A DNA stretch of 64,000 nucleotides from Plotosus lineatus (GCA_024760905.1 CM045729.1:7197163-7261162), one strand, 5' to 3'; counted from the stretch's first letter, positions 1 to 10,221 are shown. Notes: generated by a model not told the origin, from the sequence alone. A program made the numbers and translations.

Positions 1-349
1 AGCTTCTTTATATGAACTTGGACTTGTCTTTGAGTTGCTGGCATTCGAATGTTGGCTTGTCTCAGTTTGAGGCTCTGGTGATGAGCTTGGGTATTAAATA
101 TGGTCTTTGCTGAGAGCTTGTAAAAAAGGAAAAAAAAAAAAAAGTAATATTTGTGGTGTTGTTTCCACAGTCATTTTGACCGGTTCTTTTTTTTTTTTAT
201 CCGTGGTCTCCCAGCGGACCTGATTTTGAGCCCATTAAGACTTGAGTCTAGTTCAGCTAGTTTTGGCCTTTCGTACTGTTTTAATGGATTTTGGTGACAG
301 GTCTCTCATTAATCACGAAACAAAATATTAAAAAATCTTCATCGCTGGA
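1..349. other. No recognised feature
   Basis: The stretch contains an A-rich run near 128-144 and a T-rich run near 187-200, but no convincing reading frame or repeat family that I can name. Confidence 0.5.
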
Positions 350-948
350 GCAGCAGCAGCCTAAACAGTGAGGTGCAGACGTTCCTCTCCCCAGCCACCT
401 ACTTCAGTTCTTCGTGGGGGCACCGAGGCGTTCTCAGACCAGATGAGCGACCAAGTCTCTCCACCATACTCTGGGTCAACCCCGAGGTGTGTGTTACCAG
501 AAAGGCGTTCAGGAGGCATTCTAACCAAATGCTGGAAGTACCTGAACTATCTTCTCTCAACACGGAGGTGTAGCGGTTGCACTTCAAGCCTTCTCACCCT
601 ATCTCTAACAGAGAACCCCGCCACCCTGCAAAGGGAGCCCATCTTAACTGCTTGTATGTGCGATTCTGTTCTTTTGTAGGAACGAACATCAACTGCTAAC
701 TTGAAAGCGCTTCCTGATAACTCAGTTCCCTCTTCACCACCACAGACCGGTACAAGCTCCGCCTTAAAGCAGAGGCTACATTGATTTGCCTGTCAATCTC
801 CCGCTGTATCTTTCCTTCCCCTGTGAACGAAACCCTGAGATACTTAAGTGCTCCACTTCGGGCAGGACCTCATTCCACAGCTAGAGGGAGCATTCCACCC
901 TTTTCCAGATGATAACCTGAGAACCATGGCCTGGGACTTGGAGGTGCT

Positions 949-951
<3 letters not shown>
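350..951 (-). mobile_element. Rex3 (RTE-clade LINE) 3' fragment, decayed
   Basis: Read on the minus strand, this matches in order the 3' third of the better Rex3 copy at 56379-59444: the block with the 'starts of exact phrases' gaccggtac, gggcaggacctcattcc, gagaaccatggcctgggac and, near the 3' end, the phrase around the ctctccccagccac motif. It encodes the C-terminal part downstream of the reverse transcriptase domain but has many frameshifts and stops. It is 5' truncated exactly where a (GT)n array begins. The identity rests on internal comparison plus the Rex3 diagnostic sites in the other copy; a pseudogene with no coding capacity. Confidence 0.75.

Positions 952-1023
<72 letters not shown>
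952..1023. repeat. (GT)n microsatellite
   Basis: About 36 uninterrupted GT units. It abuts the 5'-truncated end of the Rex3 fragment. Open frames that cross it on either strand are low-complexity artefacts. Confidence 0.98.
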
Positions 1024-1025
<2 letters not shown>

Positions 1026-1574
1026 AGGGGGGACACGGTGTTCTGAATGGCTGTTCAGGGTGTAGCCAACCTTCATGTTGTGTTTGCTGAGATAGGCACC
1101 AACCATTCCACGACCAAAATGGATTAAGAAGTTCAGAAGATGCGTGAGATGAGGAACAGCACCAATAAAAGTCCACAGCGAGAACTCCACGGTTTTACCT
1201 CTCACCAAACTTCCACATGAATTACAGTCAGTGTCTTAACAGCGCCGGCACTAATTAAAGCCGAGCCCAGGGCTTCGCTACTCAGTTATGGCTGAAAGAA
1301 CAATAAAGTGATTCATGAGTTTTTCACTCAGCGTGCCGATAGTACCGCGTGTGATACAACACTTGCTGACAAATTCCAGCAGCTCACTTGTCTCTTTCCT
1401 TTACAGAATAAAGGCAAAGTTCTGTCTCTTTTATTTCTACCTCCGTGTCTCACGCAGTGTCAAACGCCCTCACAAACAATAGCGTGTAGGTACTGATGCT
1501 GTAACGCATTCTTGATGTTTTGTTATCTTATGATGCAATTAGGAAGTGACGTCGATTTCATATATATTCATGAA

Positions 1575-1577
<3 letters not shown>
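1024..1577. other. No recognised feature
   Basis: Unique-looking sequence. No intact frame, splice-like exon or family resemblance that I can support. Confidence 0.5.

Positions 1578-1608
<31 letters not shown>
1578..1608. repeat. (TA)n microsatellite
   Basis: About 15 AT units directly before a truncated SINE family B copy. Confidence 0.95.
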
Positions 1609-1609
<1 letters not shown>

Positions 1610-1610
1610 T

Positions 1611-2219
1611 GGGGTACACCCTGGACAGCTCAGCAGGCCATCACAGGGCCAATGCTCACACAACCATTCATACTGACATTCACACCTATAGGTGGTTTGG
1701 CAGTGGTGGCCTGAAGGTAAAGGTGCTGGATCACTGATCCTAAGGTTGGGGGTTCGAGTCCCACTCTCCACAAGGTTGTCACTGTCCCTCCCAGTGCAGC
1801 TAACTGGGTTATCAAAGGCCGGCAATGTCTCTCACTGTCTATGGTGTGAGGTTCATGTAAAAGAACCATTGCTGACTCTTGACAAGAGTAGCTGCAAGGC
1901 CGTCAGTGTGTTTCTGCCCTGCGATGGCCTGGCGAGCTGTCCAGGGTGTACTCTTCCCTCGCCCAGGATGGGCGCCAGCCTCTCCCCAACCCGAATTAGG
2001 ATTAAGTGGTTACAGAAAATGAAAGGTTGATTTAGAACAGCCAGTTAGCCTACTGTGCTTGTTTTTGGACAGTGGGAGGAAACCTGAGTACCTGGAGGAA
2101 TCCCACACAAGTATGGCGAGAACACGCAAACTCCATCCAGCAATGCCCAGGCTGGGACTTGAACCCAGGACCTTCTTGCTGTGAGGCAGCTGTGCTCACC
2201 ACTACGCCACCATGCTGCC
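1611..2219 (-). mobile_element. SINE family B, split by a SINE family A insertion
   Basis: Two minus-strand parts (1611-1700 and about 2028-2219) together make one family B SINE. The right part contains the tRNA-like head in reverse (B-box-like gggacttgaaccc, then the A-box region ccactacgccacca). The left part is its 3' tail (gtacaccctggacagctc). The missing middle is occupied by a + strand SINE A at 1701-2027. The 3' tail abuts the (TA)n tract. Confidence 0.8.
1701..2027 (+). mobile_element. SINE family A, near full length
   Basis: tRNA-derived SINE. An A-box-like segment (tggcctgaaggtaaaggtgctgg) is followed at tRNA-like distance by a B box ggttcgagtccc, then a body (cagctaactgggttatcaaaggc), then the 3' tail beginning gatggcctggcgagctgtcc and ending ttaggattaag with an AT-rich simple end. 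It would be transcribed by RNA polymerase III and mobilised by a LINE. At least a dozen relatives lie in this window. The tail is shared with SINE family B although the heads differ. Confidence 0.88.
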
Positions 2220-2894
2220 TTCTTCCTTTTCGTTTTTAAGAAAAAATAAATGCACAATTTTTGTCACATCTAATAAACCGGCTTTTATTTGAGGTGTGCA
2301 GTAAGAAGACTGGGAATCGCTGCAGTCGTCATAGCGCCGAGTGATAAAAGAAAGCATATTAAAGAATCGTCTCGGCTCTACTCTGACACCAAAACCTCTG
2401 TGGTAATATTTGCCCAAGAGCAGATAAGACGGGCTTTTCAAAAGTCCATGCATAACCTATTAGTTCTGTAGATTGAAGGGCAAATATGTTGCAGCATGGA
2501 CAAATGGTGAATTTTACCACAAGGCAGTTAATAAATGAATCAATCAGGACTTCACTGTCCATACAGCAGGGTGCATATTCGCTCTGTATTCTCATGGGTT
2601 TCCTCTGAAACGTCAGGTTTTCTCCCTTCTCTCAGAAACAAACAAGCTCTTAAATCTTCAGCTGTCTGGTGTCAGGCAGGCTGAGCCCACTGTAACCTCC
2701 CAGACCTATTTCTACCAGAGTGCCATACTTAAAAATCCACTGACTTGATTCTACATGACTCCTGTACACATCTTGAAGCTGATTGGCTACTTGCTCTGAG
2801 GTGGAAACGTGACATTTGCTGCCATCTTGTAATGTATAATAAAAAGTATATATATTTTTTCATTAAAGCAGTGTACATACTCATTTGCTGAACC
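2220..2894. other. No recognised feature
   Basis: AT-rich unique-looking DNA. Short open frames here show no family features. Confidence 0.5.
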
Positions 2895-3224
2895 ACTCAA
2901 TCCTATTAGGGGTGTGGACGGATGGAGTCTATTTCAGCCAACACTGGGGTGAATGCAGGGCAGACATTGGTCATCTTGCTAGACCATCGTAGGGACAATG
3001 ACATGCAACTATTCATACTTACTTTCAATTTGTAATAGCCGATTAGCCTAATGTGTCTGTTGTTAGACTGTTGGTGGAAACAGGAGTACTAGGAGGAAAC
3101 CCACACAAACATGGGAAGAACATGGAAATGCCACACAGAAATGCCCAGGCCTGGGATTCAAATCCAGGACGTTCTTGCTGTGAGGTGAATGTTCTAACAA
3201 CGACACCACGATGCCGCATGTCCA
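2895..3224 (-). mobile_element. SINE family B copy
   Basis: Reverse-strand copy of the teleost SINE with the body phrase gaggaaacccacacaaacatgg and the B-box-like gggattcaaatcc, then the A-box end (acgacaccacgatgcc). The 3' tail is diverged (2920-2990). Confidence 0.8.
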
Positions 3225-3244
3225 CTTCACTTATCCCTTAACAT

Positions 3245-3516
3245 CCAGGGATGCCATTGGGGCACCTTCATGGCGAGACTTGGGCTGATTTTGGCCTGGT
3301 GGCACCCATCCCTCTCTTAGCTACAATGCGAACCTATGGGCAATTTAAAACAGCTAATTAACCTACTGTGCATGTCTTTGGGTTGTGGGAGGAAACCCAC
3401 GCAAGCACGGGAAGAACATGCAAACTCCACACAGGAACACCCAGGCTGGGAATCGAACCCAGGCCTTCTTGCTGTGAGGCGGACGTGCTAACCACTACGC
3501 CACCGTGCCACCCCAC
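3245..3516 (-). mobile_element. SINE family B copy
   Basis: Second reverse-strand copy directly beside the previous one. It has a well-preserved head: gggaatcgaacccagg as the reversed B box and ctaaccactacgccaccgtgcc as the reversed A-box region. The 3' third (3245-3330) is poorly preserved. Confidence 0.82.
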
Positions 3517-3689
3517 ATATCCGACTAACATCAAAAGAGACCAAAGGATAACGCCATATTTAAGAAACTTTGATTTGTTTCCTCATGGCTTACTGGGCTA
3601 CCTGTGCCCAGATGTCCATCTCAATTGTGATGCTTTGGTATATATAATATAATAATATATTCATTAATTTTCTGAGTCATTAAATCTTG

Positions 3690-3812
3690 TTCAGGTTATA
3701 AAGAGGTACGGCCTAACTCTCCCAACTCTGGGCTAAGACAGGATAGCTCTCGCCACAATCATTCACACTTACAATCACAACTAGGGGCCATTTGGAAGAG
3801 CCACTTCTTTTA

Positions 3813-3863
<51 letters not shown>

Positions 3864-3990
3864 TGTGTGTGTGCTTGGACTTTGGGAGGAAACTGGAGTA
3901 TCTGGAGGAAACCCATGTAAGCACAGGGATTCAAACTCACACAGAAATGCCCTTGCCAAGCCGGGACTTCAGCCCACAAACTTTGCTTTT
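3690..3990 (-). mobile_element. SINE family B copy interrupted by (TG)n
   Basis: Diverged reverse copy with recognisable tail (cacaatcattcacacttac) and body (ggaggaaacccatgtaagc). A (TG)n tract at 3815-3873 lies at the place where the usual text 'cctactgtgcatgtctttgg' would run, so the microsatellite probably grew from a TG-rich stretch in the SINE itself. Confidence 0.7.
3815..3873. repeat. (TG)n microsatellite
   Basis: Nearly uninterrupted TG repeats with one TTTT interruption near 3861, embedded in a SINE B copy. Confidence 0.95.
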
Positions 3991-4125
3991 CTTCCACAGT
4001 CCGTAGACATTATGTTAGTGTCTGCTGGAATAGACTCCATTCTTCTTGTAACCCTATGTGTGAGTAAGTGAGTGAGTACAGTACATTTATGAGTGTAAAT
4101 TGTGCTACTTCATTACTGACTAAAT

Positions 4126-4347
4126 CATGGGTGCCCAACCTTGTTCCAGGAGCTCAACACCTCTGAAGATATTCGCGCCATTCATAACCTTGTTCACCAC
4201 ACCATCTACTCATCTACTGAAGATTTAACTCTTGAAAATGATAAACATTTCTTAAAGGCATTGATTATATGGTCAGTTGGGGGCCATTATGACTGAAGCA
4301 TAAGTCTTTAGGAAATGGATCTCCAGCAGCGGGGTTGGGTGCTACAG
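4126..4347. mobile_element. Degenerate hAT-type MITE (tentative)
   Basis: The left end catgggtgcccaaccttg and the right end read in reverse (ctgtagcacccaaccccg) form imperfect terminal inverted repeats that resemble those of the clean MITE at 9683-9875. The flanks gactaaat and gactagtg could be an old 8-bp duplication, five of eight bases agreeing. Non-coding. Confidence 0.45.
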
Positions 4348-4395
4348 GACTAGTGGATTTGTAGTTCTATAATCTATCCATTTAGAATCAGATTA

Positions 4396-4603
4396 TGGTG
4401 GCATATTGGTGTGGTGGTTAGCACGTAAGCTTCACTGCAAGAAGCTCCCCGGTTTGAGTCGCTAACTCGGGTGTTTGTGTGGGTTTCCTCCTGGTACTCC
4501 GGTCTTCCCCCAGAGTCCAAAGACATGTACACTAGGAAAATTGGAAAACACTATTCCAGATTGCCACTGGGATGGATGGTGAGTGTGAATGGTTCTATAT
4601 ATA
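4396..4603 (+). mobile_element. SINE family B copy, 3' truncated
   Basis: Head (gtgtggtggttagcacgtaagc, then ggtttgagtcgc) and body (tgtgtgggtttcctcctgg) are present. The shared 3' tail is absent; the DNA transposon fragment at 4606 begins directly afterwards. Confidence 0.78.
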
Positions 4604-4605
4604 TA

Positions 4606-5043
4606 TACCATATTCGATGTGATAAGAGCCCAGGGCGCTTAAAAAAATTGGAGTGGGGGTGCTTATTAAAATGATTATCAGTGGAGTGGAACAGCAAGTG
4701 CTTATTACCATAGAGGTGGAAAACATGAATAATAACAGAACAATAAAATAGTTTTACTGGTATTTGTATTATTCATTTTGTAGTATCAACCAAATTACTT
4801 ACATGAAAGCTGAAAATAAACAAAAAACAGCATAATTTGGGAAAAAAATGTAATTTTCCCTACTGGTGCTGTTCCTTTATATACCCCGCCATACCCCCTC
4901 AGGTAAGATTGAGCCAATCAACATGAATGTCAACTTTAGCACATGGCACTTTGAAAAGCACATGGCCAGGAACGTCTTTAAATTTATGAAGTTAGTGAGC
5001 AGGAGAATAGGATGAAAAATACTCATCATTACATATCTGGCTC
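4606..5043 (+). mobile_element. Unclassified TIR DNA transposon fragment
   Basis: Begins taccatattcgatgtgataag and continues in the same order, reverse complemented, as 44757 down to about 44230, including the phrases ggtatttgtattattcattttg and gagccaatcaacatgaatgtc and the segment around aagttagtgagcag. It is therefore a second copy of the element annotated at 43875-44757, cut off at its other end by a SINE A tail. No coding potential is kept. Confidence 0.72.
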
Positions 5044-5044
5044 A

Positions 5045-5120
5045 TCGCACACCCTGGACAGCTCGCCGGGCCATCGCAGGGCAGAAACACTCTGATGGCT
5101 ATGCACTACTCCTTACAAAA
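5045..5120 (-). mobile_element. SINE family A 3'-tail fragment
   Basis: Reverse-strand tail text caccctggacagctcgcc ... gggcagaaacac. Only the 3' part of the SINE is present. Confidence 0.7.
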
Positions 5121-5399
5121 GTTCTGACTTGTATCAGTTTCACAGCACCATGAGAGCCATATTCCATTCAGATAATAATACAATAATTCTTAAATTATAG
5201 ATTTTGAATGGATTGAGAGGAAGGTTTCGGTATGATGGGGGGTATGAAATTAGAAAGAAATTATATTTATATTCTTATTAAAAACACTTAATCTTACATA
5301 AAACTTCTTAATTGCAACCGTGGTTCTGATTGTATTGAGATTTTTTTTTTCTCTGCCATTTTTACCTGCACCAAATTTTCATCCTCTGTTAAATTAGAA
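5121..5399. other. No recognised feature
   Basis: AT-rich sequence with no family resemblance that I can name. Confidence 0.5.
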
Positions 5400-5735
5400 G
5401 TGGTGGCCCGGTGGTAAGGTGCTGGATTACTGATCCTAAGGTTGGGGATTCAAGTCCCACTGTCACTGGGTTGTCACTGCTGCCTCCCTCCCAGTGCACT
5501 AACTGGATTATCAAAGGTCGGCCATGTCTCTTATTGTCTATGGTGTGAGGTTCATGTAAAAGAACCATTGCTGACTTTTGTAAAGAGTAGCCGCATAGCC
5601 ATCAGTGTGTTTCTACCCTGTGACAATCTGGTGAGCCATCCAGGGTGTAATCTGCCCTCACCCAGGGTTGGCTGAGATGGGCACCAGTCTCCCTAATTAG
5701 GATTAAGCATTTCAGAAAATGAATGAAATGTGGCG
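5400..5735 (+). mobile_element. SINE family A, near full length
   Basis: Head tggtggcccggtggtaagg and B-box-like ggattcaagtcccac, body with aactggattatcaaagg, and shared 3' tail ending ttaggattaagcatttcag. Moderately diverged from the 1701 copy. Confidence 0.85.
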
Positions 5736-6199
5736 AGTTGACCTGCACAGCACACCTCTGCATCAACTCACACACGTTTATATTATATTTTAACATGAAA
5801 TTATGCTGTATTTGCATAATTCTGAATAATGAAGTTTACTTTCACTGATTTTATCTCCTGAACAGTTACCGGTCTAACACTGCGTGTTCACACCTTCTGG
5901 TCCTGATTATCGATTAAACAGCTTCCAACATTCCAGTGCAAAATCCTGCACATGTGGTGGTACATAAACTCTGATTCTGAGTCACATAATCTTTAAATCT
6001 AACACCAGAATATATGTTCATTAATGAAGAAAAACTGGGAAATGTATCTAGTGGAAGAGAAATTGAGAAGACACTTGGACCTACTCTATATAGGAAGATA
6101 ATTAACAATAAGTTGTAATGTGTGTTCAAGAGGCAGATGTTTTACTTCATTTATTCGCAGGGCTCCCAGCTACCCGGGCCTTTAGTTGTTGTCCTCATA
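5736..6199. other. No recognised feature
   Basis: No gene or repeat that I can support. Confidence 0.5.
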
Positions 6200-6420
6200 C
6201 AGTGGTACCTTGATTTATGAAATTAATCCGTTCTGAGGGCGAGCTTGAAAGTCAAAATGTTTGTTAGATAAAACAATGATTCCCATAGGAAACAATGGCA
6301 AACCAACTAATCTATTCTAACCACCTTCCAAACTCATATAACCTGACACAAACATGTGTATTCGACCTAATATATTAAAGATAAACACGTGAAAACAATA
6401 AATATTTATAATCAACAATT
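6200..6420 (+). mobile_element. Tigger-like (TcMar) TIR element, left end only
   Basis: Begins TA-cagtggtacct and continues aattaatccgttctgaggg and acaatgattcccatagg, matching the first part of the complete element at 30282-31191. The right end is missing; SINE tail fragments follow at 6419. Confidence 0.65.
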
Positions 6421-6439
6421 AGGATTAAGCGGTTCAGAA

Positions 6440-6530
6440 AATGAATTTAGCCTACTGTGCATGTCTTTGGACCAGTGGAGGAAACTGTAATACCCAGAGG
6501 AAACCATGCAAACATGGGGGGGGTTACTGC
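6440..6530 (-). mobile_element. SINE family B fragment
   Basis: Only the central body in reverse: tagcctactgtgcatgtctttgg and a diverged gaggaaaccatgcaaac. Confidence 0.6.
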
Positions 6531-6659
6531 TAGATTTATAGTGACGTCCTCTTCAACTCATCCAACATGACTTACATCTCTCTTTACATGTGAGCTCTGA
6601 CCAAACAGTTCCAATACATTGATGTTCTGAAGCCATTTCTTTCTTGTAGGTAAAGTCTG

Positions 6660-6957
6660 TTGGGTATTTTCACCCGAGCCTAGCGGCTCATCAGGCCAGT
6701 GCTTATCCCCAGTTTCTATAGCTGAAGCAACCAGGAGTCAAACTCCTCCTGGATGGGACACTAGTCCATCACAGGTTACCTTCCCAATATATTTTACTGG
6801 TACCCATTTATACTGCTGGGTGAACAGAGGCACACTTGTGGTTGAGACCTTGCCCAGGGGTCTTAGCACAGTGAGGGTCTCAGTGGGATTTGATCTCACA
6901 ACCTCCTGGTCATGAGCACAGCACCCTAACCACTACACCACCAGCCCCTCACTTCCT
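6660..6957 (-). mobile_element. SINE family C copy
   Basis: Reverse copy of a third tRNA-derived family. Landmarks: cctcctggatgggacactagtcc, tactgctgggtgaacagagg, and the head in reverse, ctaaccactacaccaccagcc. The matching + strand copy is at 21044-21335. Confidence 0.78.
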
Positions 6958-8264
6958 TCTTGAGAGGGTTCTAAATTTATAGTCATTATTGTGTCAGAAG
7001 CCTCAATTAGTCTTCAGCTTCAAGTCTCTAGTTCTGTGTTAAAAAATAATTGATATTTGGAGGTATCCATGACTTTCTTTGTTTTAATTAGTGCTCCAGT
7101 ACCACATCCCACATGAAGAAAAGCAACCTGGAAAGATGATGCTGTCACCACCATGCTTCACAAAAAAAAGGACTCTGCCTCTTCTCTGGTTTTGGCAGGG
7201 TTACATCAGGAAAAAGAAATAAGAACAAGACAATTTGTTTACTGGTCCCATTGTCTTGATTTAAAGAACAAATCCTCATAGGCATGGGATGGCCAGCAAT
7301 TCCCAGATAATCCTAAGCTCTTTAAAGTTACTGTAGAGGGTTAGAAATGGTCTTATTCCAACCTCCTGGACAGAAATGTCCAGTCAGTTGACATTCATTT
7401 TTGTTTCACAGACTATATAATTTTCTTGAAAAGTGAGACAAGATCATTCAAGCTCAGGCTATTCATGATACCCCGTCTTTAACTGCGAACAGTCACCCCA
7501 TTTATCATCATCATAATCATTATTATCATCATATTATTCACGCTGACCTGTTCACAGCCTCCTCTCCAGACTCCATTCACACTCCATACATCTGACAGAT
7601 TTTCGGAATAAAGGCTTCAGTCTCTCGAGAGTAATTCCCTCGTTCCTCACTGGACAAAGAGGGGAGATTTGACCTTGGACGAGTTGCCAGGTAGGTATGT
7701 GCTCTCACATAAACACACAATGGCACTTCACAAAACAATTCTATTCGTTTGCAGCCGAAGCACATCATTTTTTCCCCCAACAGCCCTCGGAGGAGATGGA
7801 CCGTGGTGATTATCAATCCTCTGCAAACAGTGGAGGGCTACAAAGGCGCCATGAAGCACAAGGGGATGAAGGATGCAGGCAGATTGCACTTTTGCCCTGC
7901 ACACAAATCAGCGAGGTGTTTTTTCTTCTTTCCCTCCACTGTGTGTCTGCGATGGGAAAGGTAGACACAAATAATAACAGCATATCTTTGTTATGTCTGG
8001 TGGCCTTTGTGGACAATATGAGAAAAATCAGCATGAAGGAAGCTACAGGTTGGCTGTGAGGTTGGCCACATGCTCAACATGTGTATATCTATATGTCTAT
8101 GTTCAAAAATAATGTGTTTTGTATGTACATGAAAAAAGTTCAATGTTACACCATCATTTTTAAAAGATATATTCATAGACTTATACATATACACAGTAGC
8201 TGCGTTGATGGAGATCTCTCACAGCGGTATTCCAAACTCACTTGGAGTTTCCTTACAACAATGA
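6958..8264. other. No supported gene; one small simple repeat
   Basis: A short (TCA/ATT)-rich simple repeat lies near 7503-7540. Frames at 7697-8059 and 7749-7964 are uninterrupted for 70-120 codons but show no domain, codon pattern or exon boundary that I can trust. The phrase atgctgtcaccaccatgcttcac at 7139 is reminiscent of transposon text, which is not enough for a call. Confidence 0.4.
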
Positions 8265-8478
8265 TTAGAAACACTGATGCCTATCCAGCTCTACTTGACA
8301 AAAGTCAGCAATGGTTCTTTTTCATGAATCTCTCACCACAGACAGTGAGCAGCCTTTGATAGCCCAGTTGGCTGTACTGGGGGACAGCAGTGAAATCATG
8401 GTGACAGTGGGGGTTGAACCCCCAACCATGAGCGCAGTAATCCAGTACCTTACCACCAGACCACCACTGCCCTGCAGG
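8265..8478 (-). mobile_element. SINE family A, 3' truncated
   Basis: Reverse copy: head reads gggttgaacccccaacc (B box) and accttaccaccagaccaccactg (A-box side). The body is present, but the shared 3' tail is cut short near 8265. Confidence 0.8.
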
Positions 8479-8509
8479 ACTAACCAATATAATCAGTTTA
8501 TATAGAACA

Positions 8510-8665
8510 GTGGTGATGCGTTACTGATCCAAAGGGCCATGGTTCAATCCCTGTTATCACCACTTTTGGTCATTCAACCCCTAATTGCTACGACACATAA
8601 ACAATGAAAATTGTAAGTCACTCTGGATACGAGCATCTGCTAAATAACATAAATATACTGTGATG
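8510..8665 (+). mobile_element. SINE family D (V-SINE-like tail)
   Basis: A B-box-like ggttcaatccctg is followed about 100 bp later by the tail ttgtaagtcactctggatac and gagcatctgctaaat, which matches the conserved 3' end known from many fish SINEs of the V-SINE type. It is short and diverged. Confidence 0.65.
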
Positions 8666-8832
8666 TAAAGTATACATACAGTTGTGTTCAAAATAATTAC
8701 ACTTTGTTTAAAAAAGTGAATAAAACTAAAAATCCTTTTCTTCTTCTCTTTTCAGCTGTTCCCTTTAGGGGTCGCCACAGCGAATCATCTGTCTCCATTT
8801 CATCTTATCCTCTGCATCTTCTTCTCTTACAC

Positions 8833-9612
8833 CAGTGGTTCTTAACCTTGTTGGCGGTACCGAACCCCACCAGTTTCATATGCTTATTCACCGAACCCTT
8901 CTTTGTTGAAAAATAAAATGATTTTTTTCAAATTCAAGACATGTGTACATATGTTTTTATTGGGGCACCAAAATGAACCGTGCATTAACATCACTGTGTT
9001 CAAAGAACAAAACCGATACAATACATGAACTCCCCCATCACAACTACTTACATTTTTATGTGAGGTGCGCATCTAAGTGTGTGTACGCGCATCTGTGTAT
9101 GTGCGCGCGTGTCTGTATGTGTGTGTATTTGTTTTATTCACATATTATGCATTGTTTTTGAATGTTTAATTGTTATTCGCATTTACAGCATTGAATATGT
9201 ATTTATTGATATTATATACGTACGTATATAGGTACGCATACTTCAGTCAGCGGGGGGGGTTAATCCTACATCACAAATCATGCATATAGGACGCTGACTA
9301 GCATCACATTCCATTATATATGTGAATCCATGTTTTACATATTCGTCTAACCCCTTTCTTTTTTTGCTCAACATAGTATGGATTAAAAAATTAAGAAATC
9401 AATCACACGATGTACCACCACAACAGTCACAATTCGACAACTGAGCACACCCAAAGTTCCTGCAGCACAGATTGGCTAAGCAATGTCACGTGATCACCTG
9501 CAGCCAGTGATGGCGATGGCCAAGTGGGGCATGTGTCTTGACCTCCACAGAATCCCTGAGTCTGACTCATCGAACCCCTAGGGTTCGATCGAACCCAGGT
9601 TAAGAGCCACTG
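8833..9612. mobile_element. Non-autonomous hAT transposon, 780 bp
   Basis: Ends cagtggttcttaacc and ggttaagagccactg are terminal inverted repeats. An exact 8-bp duplication, TCTTACAC, lies at 8825-8832 and 9613-9620, and removing the element restores a continuous RTE sequence. An 8-bp duplication and CAGTGG termini are signatures of the hAT superfamily. I see no transposase frame inside, so it must have been mobilised in trans. Confidence 0.9.
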
Positions 9613-9620
9613 TCTTACAC

Positions 9621-9682
9621 CAACTACCTTCATGTCCTCCTTCACCACACCCATAAATCTTCTCTTTGGTCTTCCTCTAGGC
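9621..9682 (-). mobile_element. RTE fragment, continuation after the hAT insertion
   Basis: Resumes caactaccttcatgtcctcc and runs to cttcctctaggc, the segment that precedes cttctgcctggtag in intact copies. Confidence 0.8.
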
Positions 9683-9875
9683 CAGGGGTGCTCAATCCTG
9701 CTCCTGGAGATCTACCTTCCAGAAGACATTCACTCCAACCCTAATCATGACCACCTAACCATCCAATCATCTAATCAAGACCTGACTGGATCTTGCATGT
9801 CACATGGGTCACATTAGGGTTGGAGATAAAGTCATGTGGAAGGTAGATCTCCAGGAGCAGGATTGAGCACCCCTG
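9683..9875. mobile_element. hAT MITE, 193 bp, with long TIRs
   Basis: A near-perfect inverted repeat of about 38 bp (left end caggggtgctcaatcctg, right end caggattgagcacccctg). The 8-bp duplication CTCTAGGC is exact at 9675-9682 and 9876-9883. The centre is non-coding. This is the second hAT-type insertion into the same RTE fragment. Confidence 0.92.
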
Positions 9876-9883
9876 CTCTAGGC

Positions 9884-9885
9884 TC

Positions 9886-9921
<36 letters not shown>

Positions 9922-10080
9922 ATTGAGAGAATTTTCTGAGTAGATTCTTCCATAAGAGAGTGCGGAATACTTTTCCGTAGAGCAAATATAAGTAACTTAT
10001 ATTTAATATAAATATAAATATATTAATTAAATATAAGTTTACTTTTGTGTGTGTGTGTATATATATATATAAAGCTAGTA
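9884..10080. repeat. AT/GA simple repeats around a 60-bp palindrome-element fragment
   Basis: (TA)n at 9886-9902, (GA)n at 9903-9921, and another mixed TG/TA tract near 10045-10071. The segment 9932-9998 (ttttctgagtagattcttcc ... ttttccgtagagcaaat) is the reverse complement, with differences, of 14404-14470 beside the hammerhead palindrome. Confidence 0.75.
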
Positions 10081-10221
10081 AAAATATCACCTCACCTAGT
10101 TTTATAATTTCAGGTGAGGCCGCTGTTGCAGAAAATTTCCCACTGTCGGACACTGAGCAATTTATTGGACATTGCTCTCATTTATACTTAGAAGCAATTT
10201 CTTCGCTCCCCTGTTCTACAG

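Larger units (their letters stand above)
8736..9682 (-). mobile_element. RTE-clade LINE 3' fragment, interrupted twice
   Basis: Reverse-strand 3' end of the same RTE family as 14539-17598 and 35625-39465: ctgttccctttaggggtcgccacagcg, then ctcctctgcatcttc, then (after an insertion) ctaccttcatgtcctccttcaccac and cttctctttggtcttcctctag. The portion 8833-9612 is a hAT-type insertion, and the fragment stops where a second hAT MITE begins at 9683. The remaining bases encode only the last residues of the element's protein. Confidence 0.85.

Noticed and set aside
1701..1765. Functional tRNA genes at SINE heads
   Set aside because: A- and B-box-like segments exist, but the acceptor and anticodon stems do not close, and each is followed by a SINE body.
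7697..8059. 120-codon frame as a possible host exon
   Set aside because: A ccccaacag stretch before it looks like a splice acceptor, but the peptide has no recognisable domain and overlapping frames are equally open.
8679..8710. Text acagttgtgttcaaaataatt as a transposon end
   Set aside because: It resembles a known fish repeat end, but no partner terminus or body could be found before the RTE fragment starts.
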